43,892 nt of DNA, taken from assembly GCA_002423615.1 (NCBI GenBank), contig DIKO01000097.1, forward strand, positions 1 through 43,892. The letters are read 5' to 3'. Shown here in pieces: positions 7,987 through 17,027 of the stretch. Numbering within the stretch: position 1 is the first letter of the stretch; each line of letters starts with the position of its first letter. This DNA comes from Desulfobacteraceae bacterium UBA5616 (GTDB taxonomy: Bacteria > Desulfobacterota > Desulfobacteria > Desulfobacterales > UBA5616). The notes under the pieces are model-generated. The model ran no database searches and was not told where the DNA came from. It saw only the letters and a program-made list of their open reading frames with translations. The position numbers and the translations under genes are program-made.

Positions 7987-10094
7987 AGAATATCCGGGGA
8001 ATCCAATGCGTTCAGCATCAGGGTGATGGGCATTTCCTCCTCGTTTTTTCCCGTATCGCCGACGGGCCCGGGATTTCTATAGTGGTCGGGCCCCGGCGTT
8101 GCGGCAAGCCATTTCTCCCGTAATGCCTGAACCACCTTAAACGACGTCGAATTCAGGTCCACCAGGCTTCTTTCCAGAACGAGCTGCAATTTGCCGTTTC
8201 GCTCCTCCAGATGCATCAGCGGCGCAATGGGGATACCTATGGGTTCCCATTCTGAAAAACCCTTCTCAAGATTCCTGATGGCAGCCATCTGTCCGGTGGC
8301 ACCTCCCACAATCAGGGCAAACACCGTCAGCCCGAGGTTATAGGTATACGTGGCGTCAAATTTTGTGGGATCGCTCCCCCTTCCGCCATACCCGAAAAAA
8401 TGAACCTGGGTCTTGAAGCTGGGAATGGATTTCTTGAATATTTTCTGAACCGGTTCCGGAACATCCTCTGTTTCCTTTATCAATCCTTCCTTCACCAGCT
8501 CGGTTTTCAGGGTTTTCAGGGAAATAATGGATTCCCGGATCAGCAGAAATTCACTTTCGCCATAATTTTTGAACAGAACCGGGCCCATTTCATCTGCTGG
8601 AAGGGTCAGGGATGCAAGCGCTTTTTCATAATAAGACATGTGAATTCCAATTCTGTAAAGACCTTTACCCAGTAAGGTATTCAGATAATCCTTTACAAGC
8701 CCGATGAGGACTTTCTCGGTTTCAACCTGAGAAAAGGGGAAGTTGCCGTGACTGTCCCTTTCCATTAAAAGACCTTCCTGGAAAAAATCGGGGATATCGT
8801 TGAAAAGGTCATCGTCCCGGGTATTCCAGATTCCGTAGTCCCCTCCCCTTTCTTCCCTGGCGCGTCTGGCCAGACGCCTCAGGTAGTCCAGCTTATCTTC
8901 CAGTGAGGGGAAGTCCAGGTGAAAATCCGAATCATGGATTTTGTTGTATTCTGCGATAATCGTATTCAGTTTAATTATAAATACTTGAATTTCATTAATG
9001 AATTCTAATATGCCCTCGGGGATGACGATGGTCCCGTAATTTTTTCCCACGGCGGCCCGCCGGACGATCCCGTCGCAGATCACCCGGGAAAGATGGCGAA
9101 GGGTCATGCCGTAAGCGTTATAATCGTTGAATCCTTCAGCCCTGGCTTTTTCCAGCCTTTCCCGGTCCACGTAATCCGCCAGGTCCTCTCCGATAAAAGT
9201 CATATTGGCATGCGTCTGAAGGGCCACCTCCAGGGCCAGATGACTGGCCACACGCCCCATCACCTTGCAGAAATGCCAGTATTTCACATCCGAACTGCAA
9301 TCGGCACAGAGGTTGCTGATCTGGTTGGCAAAAGCCCTGGCTGCCGAATGGAAGCCAAAGGAGATGGCGCAAAGCACCTTTCCGGACTCATCTCTGACCT
9401 GGAGATCCCCATCGATGGTTTTGGGAACCCCGATCACCTGGATATGGTCCGCGGCCATCTCCTGAGCCAGAAACGCCGCGTTGGTATTGGAATCGTCGCC
9501 ACCGATGACAATCAGCGCATCGAGTTTCAGAGAGCGGCAGGTATCTCTGGAACAGGAGATTTTCCGCGACGTATCGATTTTTGTCCTTCCCGTTTTGATC
9601 ATGCCGAATCCGCCCGTATTCAGGTGGGCATCCACCATCTCCCGGGTGATGACAACCGCTTCATTTTCAATAATGCCGTCCGGCCCCATCAGGAATCCGT
9701 AAATGCGGTTTTCCGGGTTATATCTCATGGCCGCATCATAAAGGCCGGCAATGACATTATGACCACCGGGAGCCGGCCCCCCTGAAAATACTACCCCGAT
9801 GTTCCGTTTTTTCTCAAACGCCGAACGAAGTGAGGGATCAGGCGCTTCAAGGCCGACAATGAACTGAACCTTATTTTCGATAATATCCGGAAACCGTAAT
9901 TTACATTCCGATTCGATTTTGAATGAACAACTCAGATCATCGGTCAACCGCGTATAGGGTTTGGTGAAAACCGCGCATTTTTCCGGTATCATCTTTTTTC
10001 TGTTCATCATTCCATCGTTTTCATTTCCGATGACCCGCTTCACAGCCGGGTGATTCAAAAGCCTGTCCGTGTGTTGAGCTTCTATCGACGCCAT
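7983..10094 (-). CDS. pfp: PPi-dependent 6-phosphofructokinase, long form
   Basis: The enzyme phosphorylates fructose 6-phosphate, very likely with pyrophosphate. GGDDS (198-202) carries Asp where ATP enzymes have Gly, and PKTIDGD (224-230) carries Lys225 where they have Gly; both mark PPi-dependent PFKs. MGR (279-281), PEGILEFI and the late GYGGRGSDP segment also fit. At 703 residues it is longer than the usual 550-560 of long-form PFPs: there is an N-terminal extension of about 95 residues and an enlarged region around 430-560. AAGGAGG lies nine bases before the ATG, which supports the long N-terminus. It runs in the same direction as the transporter gene upstream (78-bp gap) and converges on ahbD with overlapping stops. 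Confidence 0.9.
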   Translation of the reverse strand: MASIEAQHTDRLLNHPAVKRVIGNENDGMMNRKKMIPEKCAVFTKPYTRLTDDLSCSFKIESECKLRFPDIIENKVQFIVGLEAPDPSLRSAFEKKRNIGVVFSGGPAPGGHNVIAGLYDAAMRYNPENRIYGFLMGPDGIIENEAVVITREMVDAHLNTGGFGMIKTGRTKIDTSRKISCSRDTCRSLKLDALIVIGGDDSNTNAAFLAQEMAADHIQVIGVPKTIDGDLQVRDESGKVLCAISFGFHSAARAFANQISNLCADCSSDVKYWHFCKVMGRVASHLALEVALQTHANMTFIGEDLADYVDRERLEKARAEGFNDYNAYGMTLRHLSRVICDGIVRRAAVGKNYGTIVIPEGILEFINEIQVFIIKLNTIIAEYNKIHDSDFHLDFPSLEDKLDYLRRLARRAREERGGDYGIWNTRDDDLFNDIPDFFQEGLLMERDSHGNFPFSQVETEKVLIGLVKDYLNTLLGKGLYRIGIHMSYYEKALASLTLPADEMGPVLFKNYGESEFLLIRESIISLKTLKTELVKEGLIKETEDVPEPVQKIFKKSIPSFKTQVHFFGYGGRGSDPTKFDATYTYNLGLTVFALIVGGATGQMAAIRNLEKGFSEWEPIGIPIAPLMHLEERNGKLQLVLERSLVDLNSTSFKVVQALREKWLAATPGPDHYRNPGPVGDTGKNEEEMPITLMLNALDSPDIL

Positions 10095-10172
10095 AATGCG
10101 CTCCCTCCTTGATGATGCGGGGAAATATCGTTTATAATTCTAGATAGCGTATAGGCCATAAAGCCCTTTTTT

Positions 10173-11150
10173 TCAAGATGCGCGAAGAGACCCATGAGCT
10201 TTTTTAAGAAAGGTGACAAACCATCCGTCCATCATCAGGTGTACGATATGGTGCATCACGCAAACCACCAGAACCAACCCGCTCTGGGGGAAAAGGGAGA
10301 CCTGCAGAATTACGGAAAGCGGCAATGTTTTCTGCCCTCCCATGAGAATGACGCTCTCCCTGCGGCCGGGCTTTACACCGAAAATTTCCGTAGCTGAAAA
10401 AGAAGCGGCCATAAGGGAGCCGTGAAACAGAAACACCACCGCAAAAATGACCACGGACATATGACCGCTATTGATAATCACCTGTCTTGACTGGGCCAGG
10501 GCCATCCAAACGATTCCCAGGACAAAGATCTGGTTTAACACCGGAAGGCGCTTCAGAAAGGGGGCCATCATCGAGGGGAGGTGCTGCTTAATCCACAGGC
10601 CGAGAAACAGCGGACCCAGAACGGACCAGCAGATCTTGATCATAATGGCGGCTTTATCGATTTCCACAGCTCCGCCATTACCGATATGGGCAAGCAGTAT
10701 GGACAAAGAAAGCGGAATGGTAAATATCGACAAGCTGTTCGCCAGAACGGTGATCATGAGGGCATGGGCCATATTGCCCCCCGAAACCCCGGTCATGATG
10801 ACCCCGCTGGATAATGTCGTGGGCATTACCGCAACCAGGAACAAACCGATTTTGATCTCTCTGTTGATGGGTCCGAGACCGAACAGACAGGCCAGCACCG
10901 GTGAAATGAAAAAAATAAGCACCAACGCCAGGACCAGGCCGGAAATATCCGTGATCCCGGACTTGATCTGTTCCACATCAAGGGACAGGCCGGAAAAAAG
11001 AAATATCAGAATGATAACGATATCCGGTCCGTGATTAAATTTAAGCCATTTCCCCACCTCGGAAACCATCCCCGAGGCATCACCCAGGGTTATCAGAAAT
11101 AAGCCGATCAACCCGGCAATGAACCAATGTCTGTATATCCGTTTAAACAA
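10173..11150 (-). CDS. SBF-like (bile acid:sodium symporter superfamily) membrane transporter
   Basis: This 325-residue, very hydrophobic protein has about ten membrane segments. The motifs VAVMPTTLSSGVIMT near residue 105 and GGQKTLPL near 270 fit the SBF-like/YfeH branch of the bile acid:sodium symporter superfamily, which resembles ASBT. The substrate is unknown; an organic anion with sodium is the usual guess. The start is a TTG at 11150 with a poor ribosome site, and no better upstream ATG is in frame, so the N-terminus is uncertain. It lies upstream of the PPi-PFK gene on the same strand and may share a transcript with it. Confidence 0.8.
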   Translation of the reverse strand: MFKRIYRHWFIAGLIGLFLITLGDASGMVSEVGKWLKFNHGPDIVIILIFLFSGLSLDVEQIKSGITDISGLVLALVLIFFISPVLACLFGLGPINREIKIGLFLVAVMPTTLSSGVIMTGVSGGNMAHALMITVLANSLSIFTIPLSLSILLAHIGNGGAVEIDKAAIMIKICWSVLGPLFLGLWIKQHLPSMMAPFLKRLPVLNQIFVLGIVWMALAQSRQVIINSGHMSVVIFAVVFLFHGSLMAASFSATEIFGVKPGRRESVILMGGQKTLPLSVILQVSLFPQSGLVLVVCVMHHIVHLMMDGWFVTFLKKAHGSLRAS

Positions 11151-11325
11151 ATTTCCAGTCCCATTTCACACCATAAAATCCGGTTTCGGTTACTCTTATT
11201 ATTAGAAATCTCAGACGATTAAAAGCGATAAATCGATCAGTGCCGAAATTCAGGGGTCTTCGCCGCATTTTATCCTATATATTGTATGCATCTTCCATAA
11301 TTATACCTTCCATAGTGTTTTTTTC

Positions 11326-11354
11326 TTTACAAACTTCGGTTTTCCTGTTAATAA
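11326..11354 (+). promoter_or_regulatory. Candidate promoter for smc
   Basis: TTTACA (11326-11331) and TAATAA (11349-11354) are 17 bases apart, giving a start near 11361 and a leader of about 90 bases. The 302-bp stretch 11151-11452 between the divergent transporter and smc holds this promoter, a small hairpin and a mini-ORF, and no larger gene. Confidence 0.5.
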
Positions 11355-11383
11355 AAACCAATTTTAATTAAATCTTAAAAAAA

Positions 11384-11407
11384 TCCCTCATACCCGATTA
11401 AGAGGGA
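11384..11407 (+). promoter_or_regulatory. Leader hairpin covering the ribosome site of the smc mini-ORF
   Basis: TCCCTC (11384-11389) can pair with GAGGGA (11402-11407) around a 12-base loop. The right arm is the ribosome site of the mini-ORF starting at 11412, so folding would block its translation. The stem is only six pairs, so the effect is uncertain. Confidence 0.4.
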
Positions 11408-11411
11408 ATTC

Positions 11412-11456
11412 ATGTCACAATCCCTGCAATCGAGGGCGGGAGACTTTCCGGAATGA
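11412..11456 (+). CDS. Possible 14-residue leader peptide coupled to smc
   Basis: An ATG with GAGGG five bases upstream opens a 14-codon frame encoding MSQSLQSRAGDFPE. Its TGA overlaps the smc ATG in an ATGA arrangement (11453-11456). The smc start has only a weak ribosome site of its own, so ribosomes finishing this peptide could restart on smc. There is no run of one amino acid as in classical attenuators. It may be a chance frame; conservation would decide. Confidence 0.4.
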   Translation: MSQSLQSRAGDFPE

Positions 11457-14400
11457 AACTCAAGAAGTTGGATATCAATGGGTTTAAGTCGTTTGTCGAT
11501 AAAACCTCGATCCATTTTCCCATCGGCATATCCGCCATTGTGGGCCCAAATGGTTGCGGCAAAAGCAACGTCATGGACGCTCTGAAATGGGTGATGGGAG
11601 AACAGAGCGTTAAACAACTCAGGGGCAAGTCCATGGAGGACGTTATTTTTTCGGGAACAAACGGGCGGCCGCCGTTGAATATGGCGGAAGTTTCCCTGAC
11701 CCTGTTGAATGATAACGGTTCCGCCCCCGAAGAACTTAAAGACTTTTCCGAAATCATGTTGACGCGGAGGATCTACCGCTCCGGTGAAAGTGCTTACTTT
11801 ATCAATAAGCAGCCCTGCCGTCTGAAGGATATCCATAATATTTTTATGGGAAGCGGCATGGGGGCACGGTCCTATTCCGTTATCCAGCAGGGAAACGTCG
11901 GGGCCATTACCGACGCGGACCCCGAAGAACGGCGGTTTTTCATTGAAGAAGCCGCAGGCACGACCCGGTATAAAAACCGTAAGATGGAAGCCCTTCGAAA
12001 GGTTGGGTCCACCCGGCAGAATCTTTTAAGGGTCATGGACATCATCTCTGAAATCCATCGGCAGATGAGCAGCCTCAAACGTCAGGCCCGGAAGGCTGTG
12101 ATCTATCAAAATTTTCAGGAAAGAATCCGATTTCTCGATCTTACCCTGGGGGTGAATCAATGCAGGGAACTGACTGGAAAAATTAATGAAACCACCGGAA
12201 TGCTCCAGGGGCTCAAAGACAGGGAAGAACTGCAGTCCACTGAGCTTAAAAAAATTGACGCGGCCATCGAATCCATTAAACTGAAGCGTCAGGAAAAAAT
12301 CCAGGAAATATCCGATCAAAAATCCGGTTTGTTTTCAACCCAGCGGAACATCGACAAAATCGAAAACGAACTCGCCCACCTTCGTAAAGAAGTCGGCGAA
12401 CTTACCGAAGAGATCAGAGGGTTCGAGTCGGTCCGCGTGGATCTTGCCAGGAAGAACCACGACATTGCTATTGAAATGCAACAGGTGGAATCTGAAAATT
12501 CAGAAATCCAAAAGGACCTCGAAGAAATCAAATCCAGCATAGATCAGGAACGAGACGCTTCCCAGCAGATCCGGGACAAGCTTTCCGCCTTAAACCGGTC
12601 TCTGGAAGCCGGAAAAACGGAACTGATGAGGCTGGTGGCCGATGAGGCCAGATATAAAAATATTTTTCAAAATGCCACGCAAAACAAGGAAAGCCTGAAA
12701 CGGCGACTCAAGCGCATAGATGAAGAAGCCTACACCGCCGCGGAAGAGGTCGCCGGGCTTGAAAAGGAACAGGTCAATTCTCAGGACGAACTGGAATCCA
12801 TCAAGGCTGAATGTCAGGGTCTGAAAGAAAAAATCGCCGCTGAAAGAAATCAGCTTGAAGAAATCAGCCGAAACACGGGTGAAAAAATAAAAATCATCCA
12901 ATCTCTCGAGATCGAAAAAAACAAAGCCGATTCCAAATTTTCCACCCTGAAGAAAATGCAGGACAACTATCAGTGGTATAAGGACGGGGTAAAGGCCATT
13001 ATGCAGCGGCCTTTTCAGGACGCCTCCCGCAATCCGGAAGTTTCAGTGAATCAGCCGGAAAAAAATCCCGTCATCGGACTTATGGCCGACATCCTGGAAC
13101 CGGACCATCTCTATGAAACGGCAGTTGAAGCGGTTCTGGGGGAATCTTTGCAATATATCCTCGTCCAGGACCAAAAAACCGGCGTTGATTCCATTGAGTT
13201 CCTGGCGGAAACGGGGGCCGGGAGAAGCGGTTTTTTACCGGTTTCCGACATCAGTTCCCTGAAATGCGACAACCTGGAAAAACCCGATCCCGGCATGGCC
13301 CTGTTGAATCATGTTTCCGTAAAATCAGGATTTGAAGAAATCGCCCAGGCCCTTCTCGGTCATGTCGCGGTTACGGAAGATATTCATCAGGCCCTGAAAT
13401 TGCACCATCGAAACGACGCCGGTCAGACCATCGTTTCCAAAGATGGCCATGTTATCACCTCCCAGGGCATCATGATCGGCGGCAGCAAAGATAATTTATC
13501 CGGAATCCTGGCGAAAAAGCACGAAATTAAAGAACTGGAGCAGTTGATCTCTTCTTTAACCCGCAAAATTACCACGGCCCGGGAAGACTTCCAGAGGATT
13601 GAAAACGATCTCAAGGTTCATGAAAACGGGCTCCAAAAGCTCCTGGAACAACAGCATGATTTTTCCAGGGATGAAATCGAGGCGGAGAAAGCCGTTTATA
13701 AGGTATCGGAAGATCTGAAGCATGCCAATCGGCATATGGAGATCGTTCGTCTCGAGCAGGAGAAGCTTTTGGGCGAGGAAATGGACGCCGATGAGGAAAT
13801 GGCCCGTTACAACCAAGCCCTTGCCGAAATCGAAAAAAATGTTAAAGATGCACGGGACGCCGTTACACAAAATACCGGCGCCATTGAAACCGTTGCTTCC
13901 GAGCTGGAAAGTTTCAATCAAAACCTCATTGACTTAAAAATGCAGCTGACCGCAAGAACCGGCGCCCTGCAGAACAGCAAAAACACCTTAAAGCGTCTTC
14001 AGGAATTCCATGAGGACGGCCGGGAACGAATCGCTCAGCTTGAATTGGACCTTGAACAAAAGGTGAGAAGACGGTCCGATTCGGAGGGGAAAATAAGGGA
14101 ATTCGAGCCTCGCATCAAAGCCATGTACGATGACCTGATAAAAATGGAAGATGAACTGGAAGTAAACCAGAAGGATTATCATTTCATTGACCAGGAACTG
14201 AAAAACAACGACGGCATCATCAGTGAAATCAAAAGCCGTCGCGAGGGGATCCAGCAAAAAATCCGCATGCTTGAGGTAGAGCACGCCCAGCTTGAGATGA
14301 GAAGAGATAACCTCATCCAGCGGATGACCGAAGGGTATCACCTGTCTCTTTCTGAAATCGAATCCCGGCTGGAAACCGATTCCGAGGTCGCGGCGAATTA

Positions 14401-15079
14401 TGCACAAATGCCGATTGATGAAATGGAACCGGAACTGGTCCGATGCCGGAAACAGATTGAACGGATAACGGATGTAAACCTTCACGCCATCAAAGAATAT
14501 GATGAATTAAAAGTCCGTTATGATTTTCTGGAGGAGCAGAAGAATGATCTGGAGCGCGCCATCGAAAACCTGCATAAAGTCATCCGGAAAATAAACCGCA
14601 TCACCCAGGAGCGATTCTTAAAAACCTTCACCGAGATCAATGAAAAGCTCGAAGTCGTTTTCCCCCGATTATTCGAAGGGGGTCAGGCCAGACTGGTGAT
14701 GACCGATCCGGACAAACCCCTGGAAACCGGTGTTGAATTCATGATCCATCCCCCCGGTAAAAAACTCACACGGCTGAGTCTGCTTTCCGGAGGTGAAAAA
14801 GCCCTTTCGGCCATTGCCTTCATTTTCGCCATCTTCCTGATCAAGCCCACTTCTTTTTGTCTGATGGATGAAATTGACGCTCCCCTGGATGATGCAAACG
14901 TTTATCGCTTCAATGATCTTTTAAAATTGATCGGCGAAAAATCCCAGATCATTATGATTACCCACAATAAAAAATCCATGGAATTCGCCGATTCACTTTT
15001 CGGGATCACCATGGAAAAAAAAGGCATCTCCAAGGTGGTGTCCGTCAATTTCAACGAAGAACCCGCGTATATTCAATAA
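11453..15079 (+). CDS. smc: Chromosome segregation protein SMC
   Basis: SMC is the ATP-driven condensin that compacts and separates chromosomes. At 1,208 residues it has the full layout: N-terminal head with Walker A GPNGCGKS (31-38), a long coiled coil, a hinge at about 515-690 (GLMADILEPDHLYETAV), a second coiled coil, and the C-terminal head with signature LSGGEKAL (from 1111) and Walker B CLMDEID (D1139, E1140). ScpA and ScpB are not in the window. The start overlaps a mini-ORF stop. ftsY follows after 24 bp, so the two are probably co-transcribed. Confidence 0.97.
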   Translation: MKLKKLDINGFKSFVDKTSIHFPIGISAIVGPNGCGKSNVMDALKWVMGEQSVKQLRGKSMEDVIFSGTNGRPPLNMAEVSLTLLNDNGSAPEELKDFSEIMLTRRIYRSGESAYFINKQPCRLKDIHNIFMGSGMGARSYSVIQQGNVGAITDADPEERRFFIEEAAGTTRYKNRKMEALRKVGSTRQNLLRVMDIISEIHRQMSSLKRQARKAVIYQNFQERIRFLDLTLGVNQCRELTGKINETTGMLQGLKDREELQSTELKKIDAAIESIKLKRQEKIQEISDQKSGLFSTQRNIDKIENELAHLRKEVGELTEEIRGFESVRVDLARKNHDIAIEMQQVESENSEIQKDLEEIKSSIDQERDASQQIRDKLSALNRSLEAGKTELMRLVADEARYKNIFQNATQNKESLKRRLKRIDEEAYTAAEEVAGLEKEQVNSQDELESIKAECQGLKEKIAAERNQLEEISRNTGEKIKIIQSLEIEKNKADSKFSTLKKMQDNYQWYKDGVKAIMQRPFQDASRNPEVSVNQPEKNPVIGLMADILEPDHLYETAVEAVLGESLQYILVQDQKTGVDSIEFLAETGAGRSGFLPVSDISSLKCDNLEKPDPGMALLNHVSVKSGFEEIAQALLGHVAVTEDIHQALKLHHRNDAGQTIVSKDGHVITSQGIMIGGSKDNLSGILAKKHEIKELEQLISSLTRKITTAREDFQRIENDLKVHENGLQKLLEQQHDFSRDEIEAEKAVYKVSEDLKHANRHMEIVRLEQEKLLGEEMDADEEMARYNQALAEIEKNVKDARDAVTQNTGAIETVASELESFNQNLIDLKMQLTARTGALQNSKNTLKRLQEFHEDGRERIAQLELDLEQKVRRRSDSEGKIREFEPRIKAMYDDLIKMEDELEVNQKDYHFIDQELKNNDGIISEIKSRREGIQQKIRMLEVEHAQLEMRRDNLIQRMTEGYHLSLSEIESRLETDSEVAANYAQMPIDEMEPELVRCRKQIERITDVNLHAIKEYDELKVRYDFLEEQKNDLERAIENLHKVIRKINRITQERFLKTFTEINEKLEVVFPRLFEGGQARLVMTDPDKPLETGVEFMIHPPGKKLTRLSLLSGGEKALSAIAFIFAIFLIKPTSFCLMDEIDAPLDDANVYRFNDLLKLIGEKSQIIMITHNKKSMEFADSLFGITMEKKGISKVVSVNFNEEPAYIQ

Positions 15080-15103
15080 ACTGCGATATGAATGAGGATG
15101 ACT

Positions 15104-16177
15104 GTGGCCTTTAACTGGTTTAAAAAGAAGAATAAGGAAATTCAGATTCCCGAGTCCGTGATGCCCGAGGCATTGGAGGAAGAACCGGCTCCTGAGAAGC
15201 CATCCGACGAAGAACCTGTCAAGCCGATAGAGGCCATGGATGTGCCTGAAACTTTGAAACCCGTCCAAAAATCCTCCGGATTTTTTCAGAGACTTAAAAA
15301 CGGTCTTGCCAGGACACGAAAGATTCTCACCACCAATATCGACGAATTGTTTAGCGGCTCCCGGAAATTTGATGAGAACATGATGGAAGAGTTGGAAGAA
15401 CTCCTCATCACAGCCGATATCGGTGTTGACATCACCCTGCGCATCATCAGGAATATTGCCGGAGACGCTTCAAAGATCATCACGGCTTCGGACTTGAAAA
15501 CCCGGCTGAAAAAAGAGCTGCTGGAATTACTCCCGCGGGAGTCGGAGCAGGAAAAGGACGACGGCGCAAAGCCTCATGTGGTCATGGTCATCGGGGTGAA
15601 CGGTGTCGGTAAAACCACCACCATCGGGAAAATCGCCGCCAAATCCGCATCCGAAGGGAAGAAAGTTTTAATTGCCGCCGCGGATACTTTTCGGGCCGCG
15701 GCAGTTGAACAGCTCGGCATCTGGGCACAACGGGCCGGCGCCGAAATGATCCGGCACAAGGACAATGCCGATCCCGGGGCCGTGGCCTTTGACGCAGTGG
15801 CCGCGGCCATGGCAAGAGATATGGATGTGGTTTATGTGGACACTGCCGGTAGGCTTCACACCAAGACGAACCTCATGGAAGAACTGAAAAAAATAAAACG
15901 CTCCATTTCCAAAAAACTCCCCGACGCTCCCCACGAAATACTTCTGGTCCTTGACGCCACAACCGGTCAGAACGCCCTGGCTCAGGCAGCCATGTTCGGG
16001 GAAGAGCTTGGAATTACCGGAATCGTTTTGACAAAACTTGACGGCACGGCCAAAGGCGGAATTGCGGTGAGCATCTGCAGCACGCTGAGAATCCCCTTAA
16101 AATATGTCGGGGTCGGAGAATCCATTGATGATCTTCAGGACTTCGATCCCGTTGAGTTTGTGGATGCAATGTTATAA
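15104..16177 (+). CDS. ftsY: Signal recognition particle receptor FtsY
   Basis: FtsY is the membrane-associated GTPase that receives SRP-bound ribosomes making membrane proteins. It has a short acidic A domain and an NG domain with G1 GVNGVGKT (164-171), DTAGR and TKLDGTAKGG. The GTG at 15104 is preferred because GAGG (15094-15097) lies six bases before it and MAFNWFKKK is a typical FtsY beginning. In-frame ATGs at 15092 and 15098 would add four or two residues. The gene follows smc directly and ends the transcript ahead of a hairpin at 16215. Confidence 0.95.
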   Translation: MAFNWFKKKNKEIQIPESVMPEALEEEPAPEKPSDEEPVKPIEAMDVPETLKPVQKSSGFFQRLKNGLARTRKILTTNIDELFSGSRKFDENMMEELEELLITADIGVDITLRIIRNIAGDASKIITASDLKTRLKKELLELLPRESEQEKDDGAKPHVVMVIGVNGVGKTTTIGKIAAKSASEGKKVLIAAADTFRAAAVEQLGIWAQRAGAEMIRHKDNADPGAVAFDAVAAAMARDMDVVYVDTAGRLHTKTNLMEELKKIKRSISKKLPDAPHEILLVLDATTGQNALAQAAMFGEELGITGIVLTKLDGTAKGGIAVSICSTLRIPLKYVGVGESIDDLQDFDPVEFVDAML

Positions 16178-16214
16178 ACTGTATCTTTTCCATTTTCATT
16201 TAATTTGATCCTTG

Positions 16215-16240
16215 CCAAGGCCTATGAATAGGCAGCTTGG
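16215..16240. other. Hairpin after ftsY without a T-tract
   Basis: CCAAG-GCCTAT (16215-16225) pairs with ATAGGC (16228-16233) and CTTGG (16236-16240), with a two-base bulge and a very tight loop. No T-run follows on either strand, so a classical terminator is not supported. It may stabilise the ftsY mRNA end or bind a protein. Confidence 0.45.
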
Positions 16241-16313
16241 GGTTAAGTCCTTCACGTAAACCCAAAAATAATGCCTGCCGAACCTGTTTTCGCATAAAAA
16301 ATGCTGTTTTTTC

Positions 16314-16340
16314 TTGACATTAGCGATATCCTTATATATG
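16314..16340 (+). promoter_or_regulatory. Candidate promoter of the HU gene
   Basis: A perfect -35 TTGACA (16314-16319) is followed by TATATG (16335-16340, spacer 15) or overlapping TATGGA (16337-16342, spacer 17). It would give a 5' leader of about 55 bases before the HU start. Confidence 0.55.
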
Positions 16341-16402
16341 GAGGGAAGTATTCAACAGGCGTTTGATCAATTCAACAACCAAAATCAGGGGGGGTAAGGT
16401 TC

Positions 16403-16675
16403 ATGACAAAAGCAGAATTGGTTGACAAAATGGCAAAAGATGCCGGCATCTCTAAAGTGGCGGCTCAGACTGCACTGAACTCTTTCATGGATTCCGTTTC
16501 CAAGACCTTGAAGAAAAAAGATGGAAAAGTAACCCTCGTCGGATTCGGCACATTTTCAAAATCCCGCCGAAAAGCCCGGAAAGGCAGAAATCCCCAAACC
16601 GGTGAGCCCATCAAAATCAAGGCCAGCACCGTTGTTAAATTCAAGGCAGGCAAGAAACTTAAGGATTCGCTCTAA
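16403..16675 (+). CDS. HU-family DNA-binding protein
   Basis: At 90 residues this is a normal-length HU/IHF-family nucleoid protein that bends DNA as a dimer. The family signature is clear in VGFGTFSKSRRKARKGRNPQ and the following TGEPIKIKA; the Pro in RNPQTG intercalates into DNA in this family. A G-rich ribosome site lies upstream of the ATG. The gene has its own promoter and is followed by an 11-bp hairpin. HU is more likely than IHF alpha or beta, but this cannot be settled from sequence alone. Confidence 0.95.
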   Translation: MTKAELVDKMAKDAGISKVAAQTALNSFMDSVSKTLKKKDGKVTLVGFGTFSKSRRKARKGRNPQTGEPIKIKASTVVKFKAGKKLKDSL

Positions 16676-16689
16676 ACCTTATTTCAATC

Positions 16690-16721
16690 AAGGCGGTTTG
16701 GCTTCCGAATCAAACCGCCTT
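16690..16721. terminator. Bidirectional terminator between HU and acylphosphatase genes
   Basis: A perfect 11-bp stem, AAGGCGGTTTG with CAAACCGCCTT, encloses a 10-base loop between two convergent genes. The T-tract is weak on both sides, so termination may be partial or factor-assisted. Confidence 0.7.
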
Positions 16722-16725
16722 CATC

Positions 16726-17007
16726 TTAATACCGTATTTCAAATGAAGTAAATTCCCCGATCCAGTCTTCTTCGGTCACATCAATTCCGGACACCCGGGA
16801 AAGGGGAGGTCCTTTTTTACACCATTCGATCATTTCCGCCACACGACTTTCATCACCTTCAAAAACCGCCTCCACCTTGCCGTCCCGGGTATTCCTCACC
16901 CAACCCCTCACAGCGATATGATCGGCGAACCGCCGGGTTTCCATACGGAAGAATACCCCCTGGACCTTGCCTGCGATCAATACCCGGACACGTTTATTTT
17001 TTCCCAC
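16726..17007 (-). CDS. acyP: Acylphosphatase
   Basis: This 93-residue enzyme hydrolyses carboxyl-phosphate bonds such as those of acetyl phosphate or 1,3-bisphosphoglycerate. The family motifs GKVQGVFFR (catalytic Arg21) and GWVRNT (catalytic Asn39) are present. It begins 20 bp after the ligA stop and is probably the last gene of that operon. Confidence 0.95.
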   Translation of the reverse strand: MGKNKRVRVLIAGKVQGVFFRMETRRFADHIAVRGWVRNTRDGKVEAVFEGDESRVAEMIEWCKKGPPLSRVSGIDVTEEDWIGEFTSFEIRY

Positions 17008-17027
17008 GGCCCTCCTCCGGAAAAATT

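Noticed and set aside
10095..10172. Promoter for pfp in the gap after the transporter gene
   Set aside because: A TATAAA-like -10 exists but no -35 at an acceptable distance; co-transcription with the transporter is as likely.
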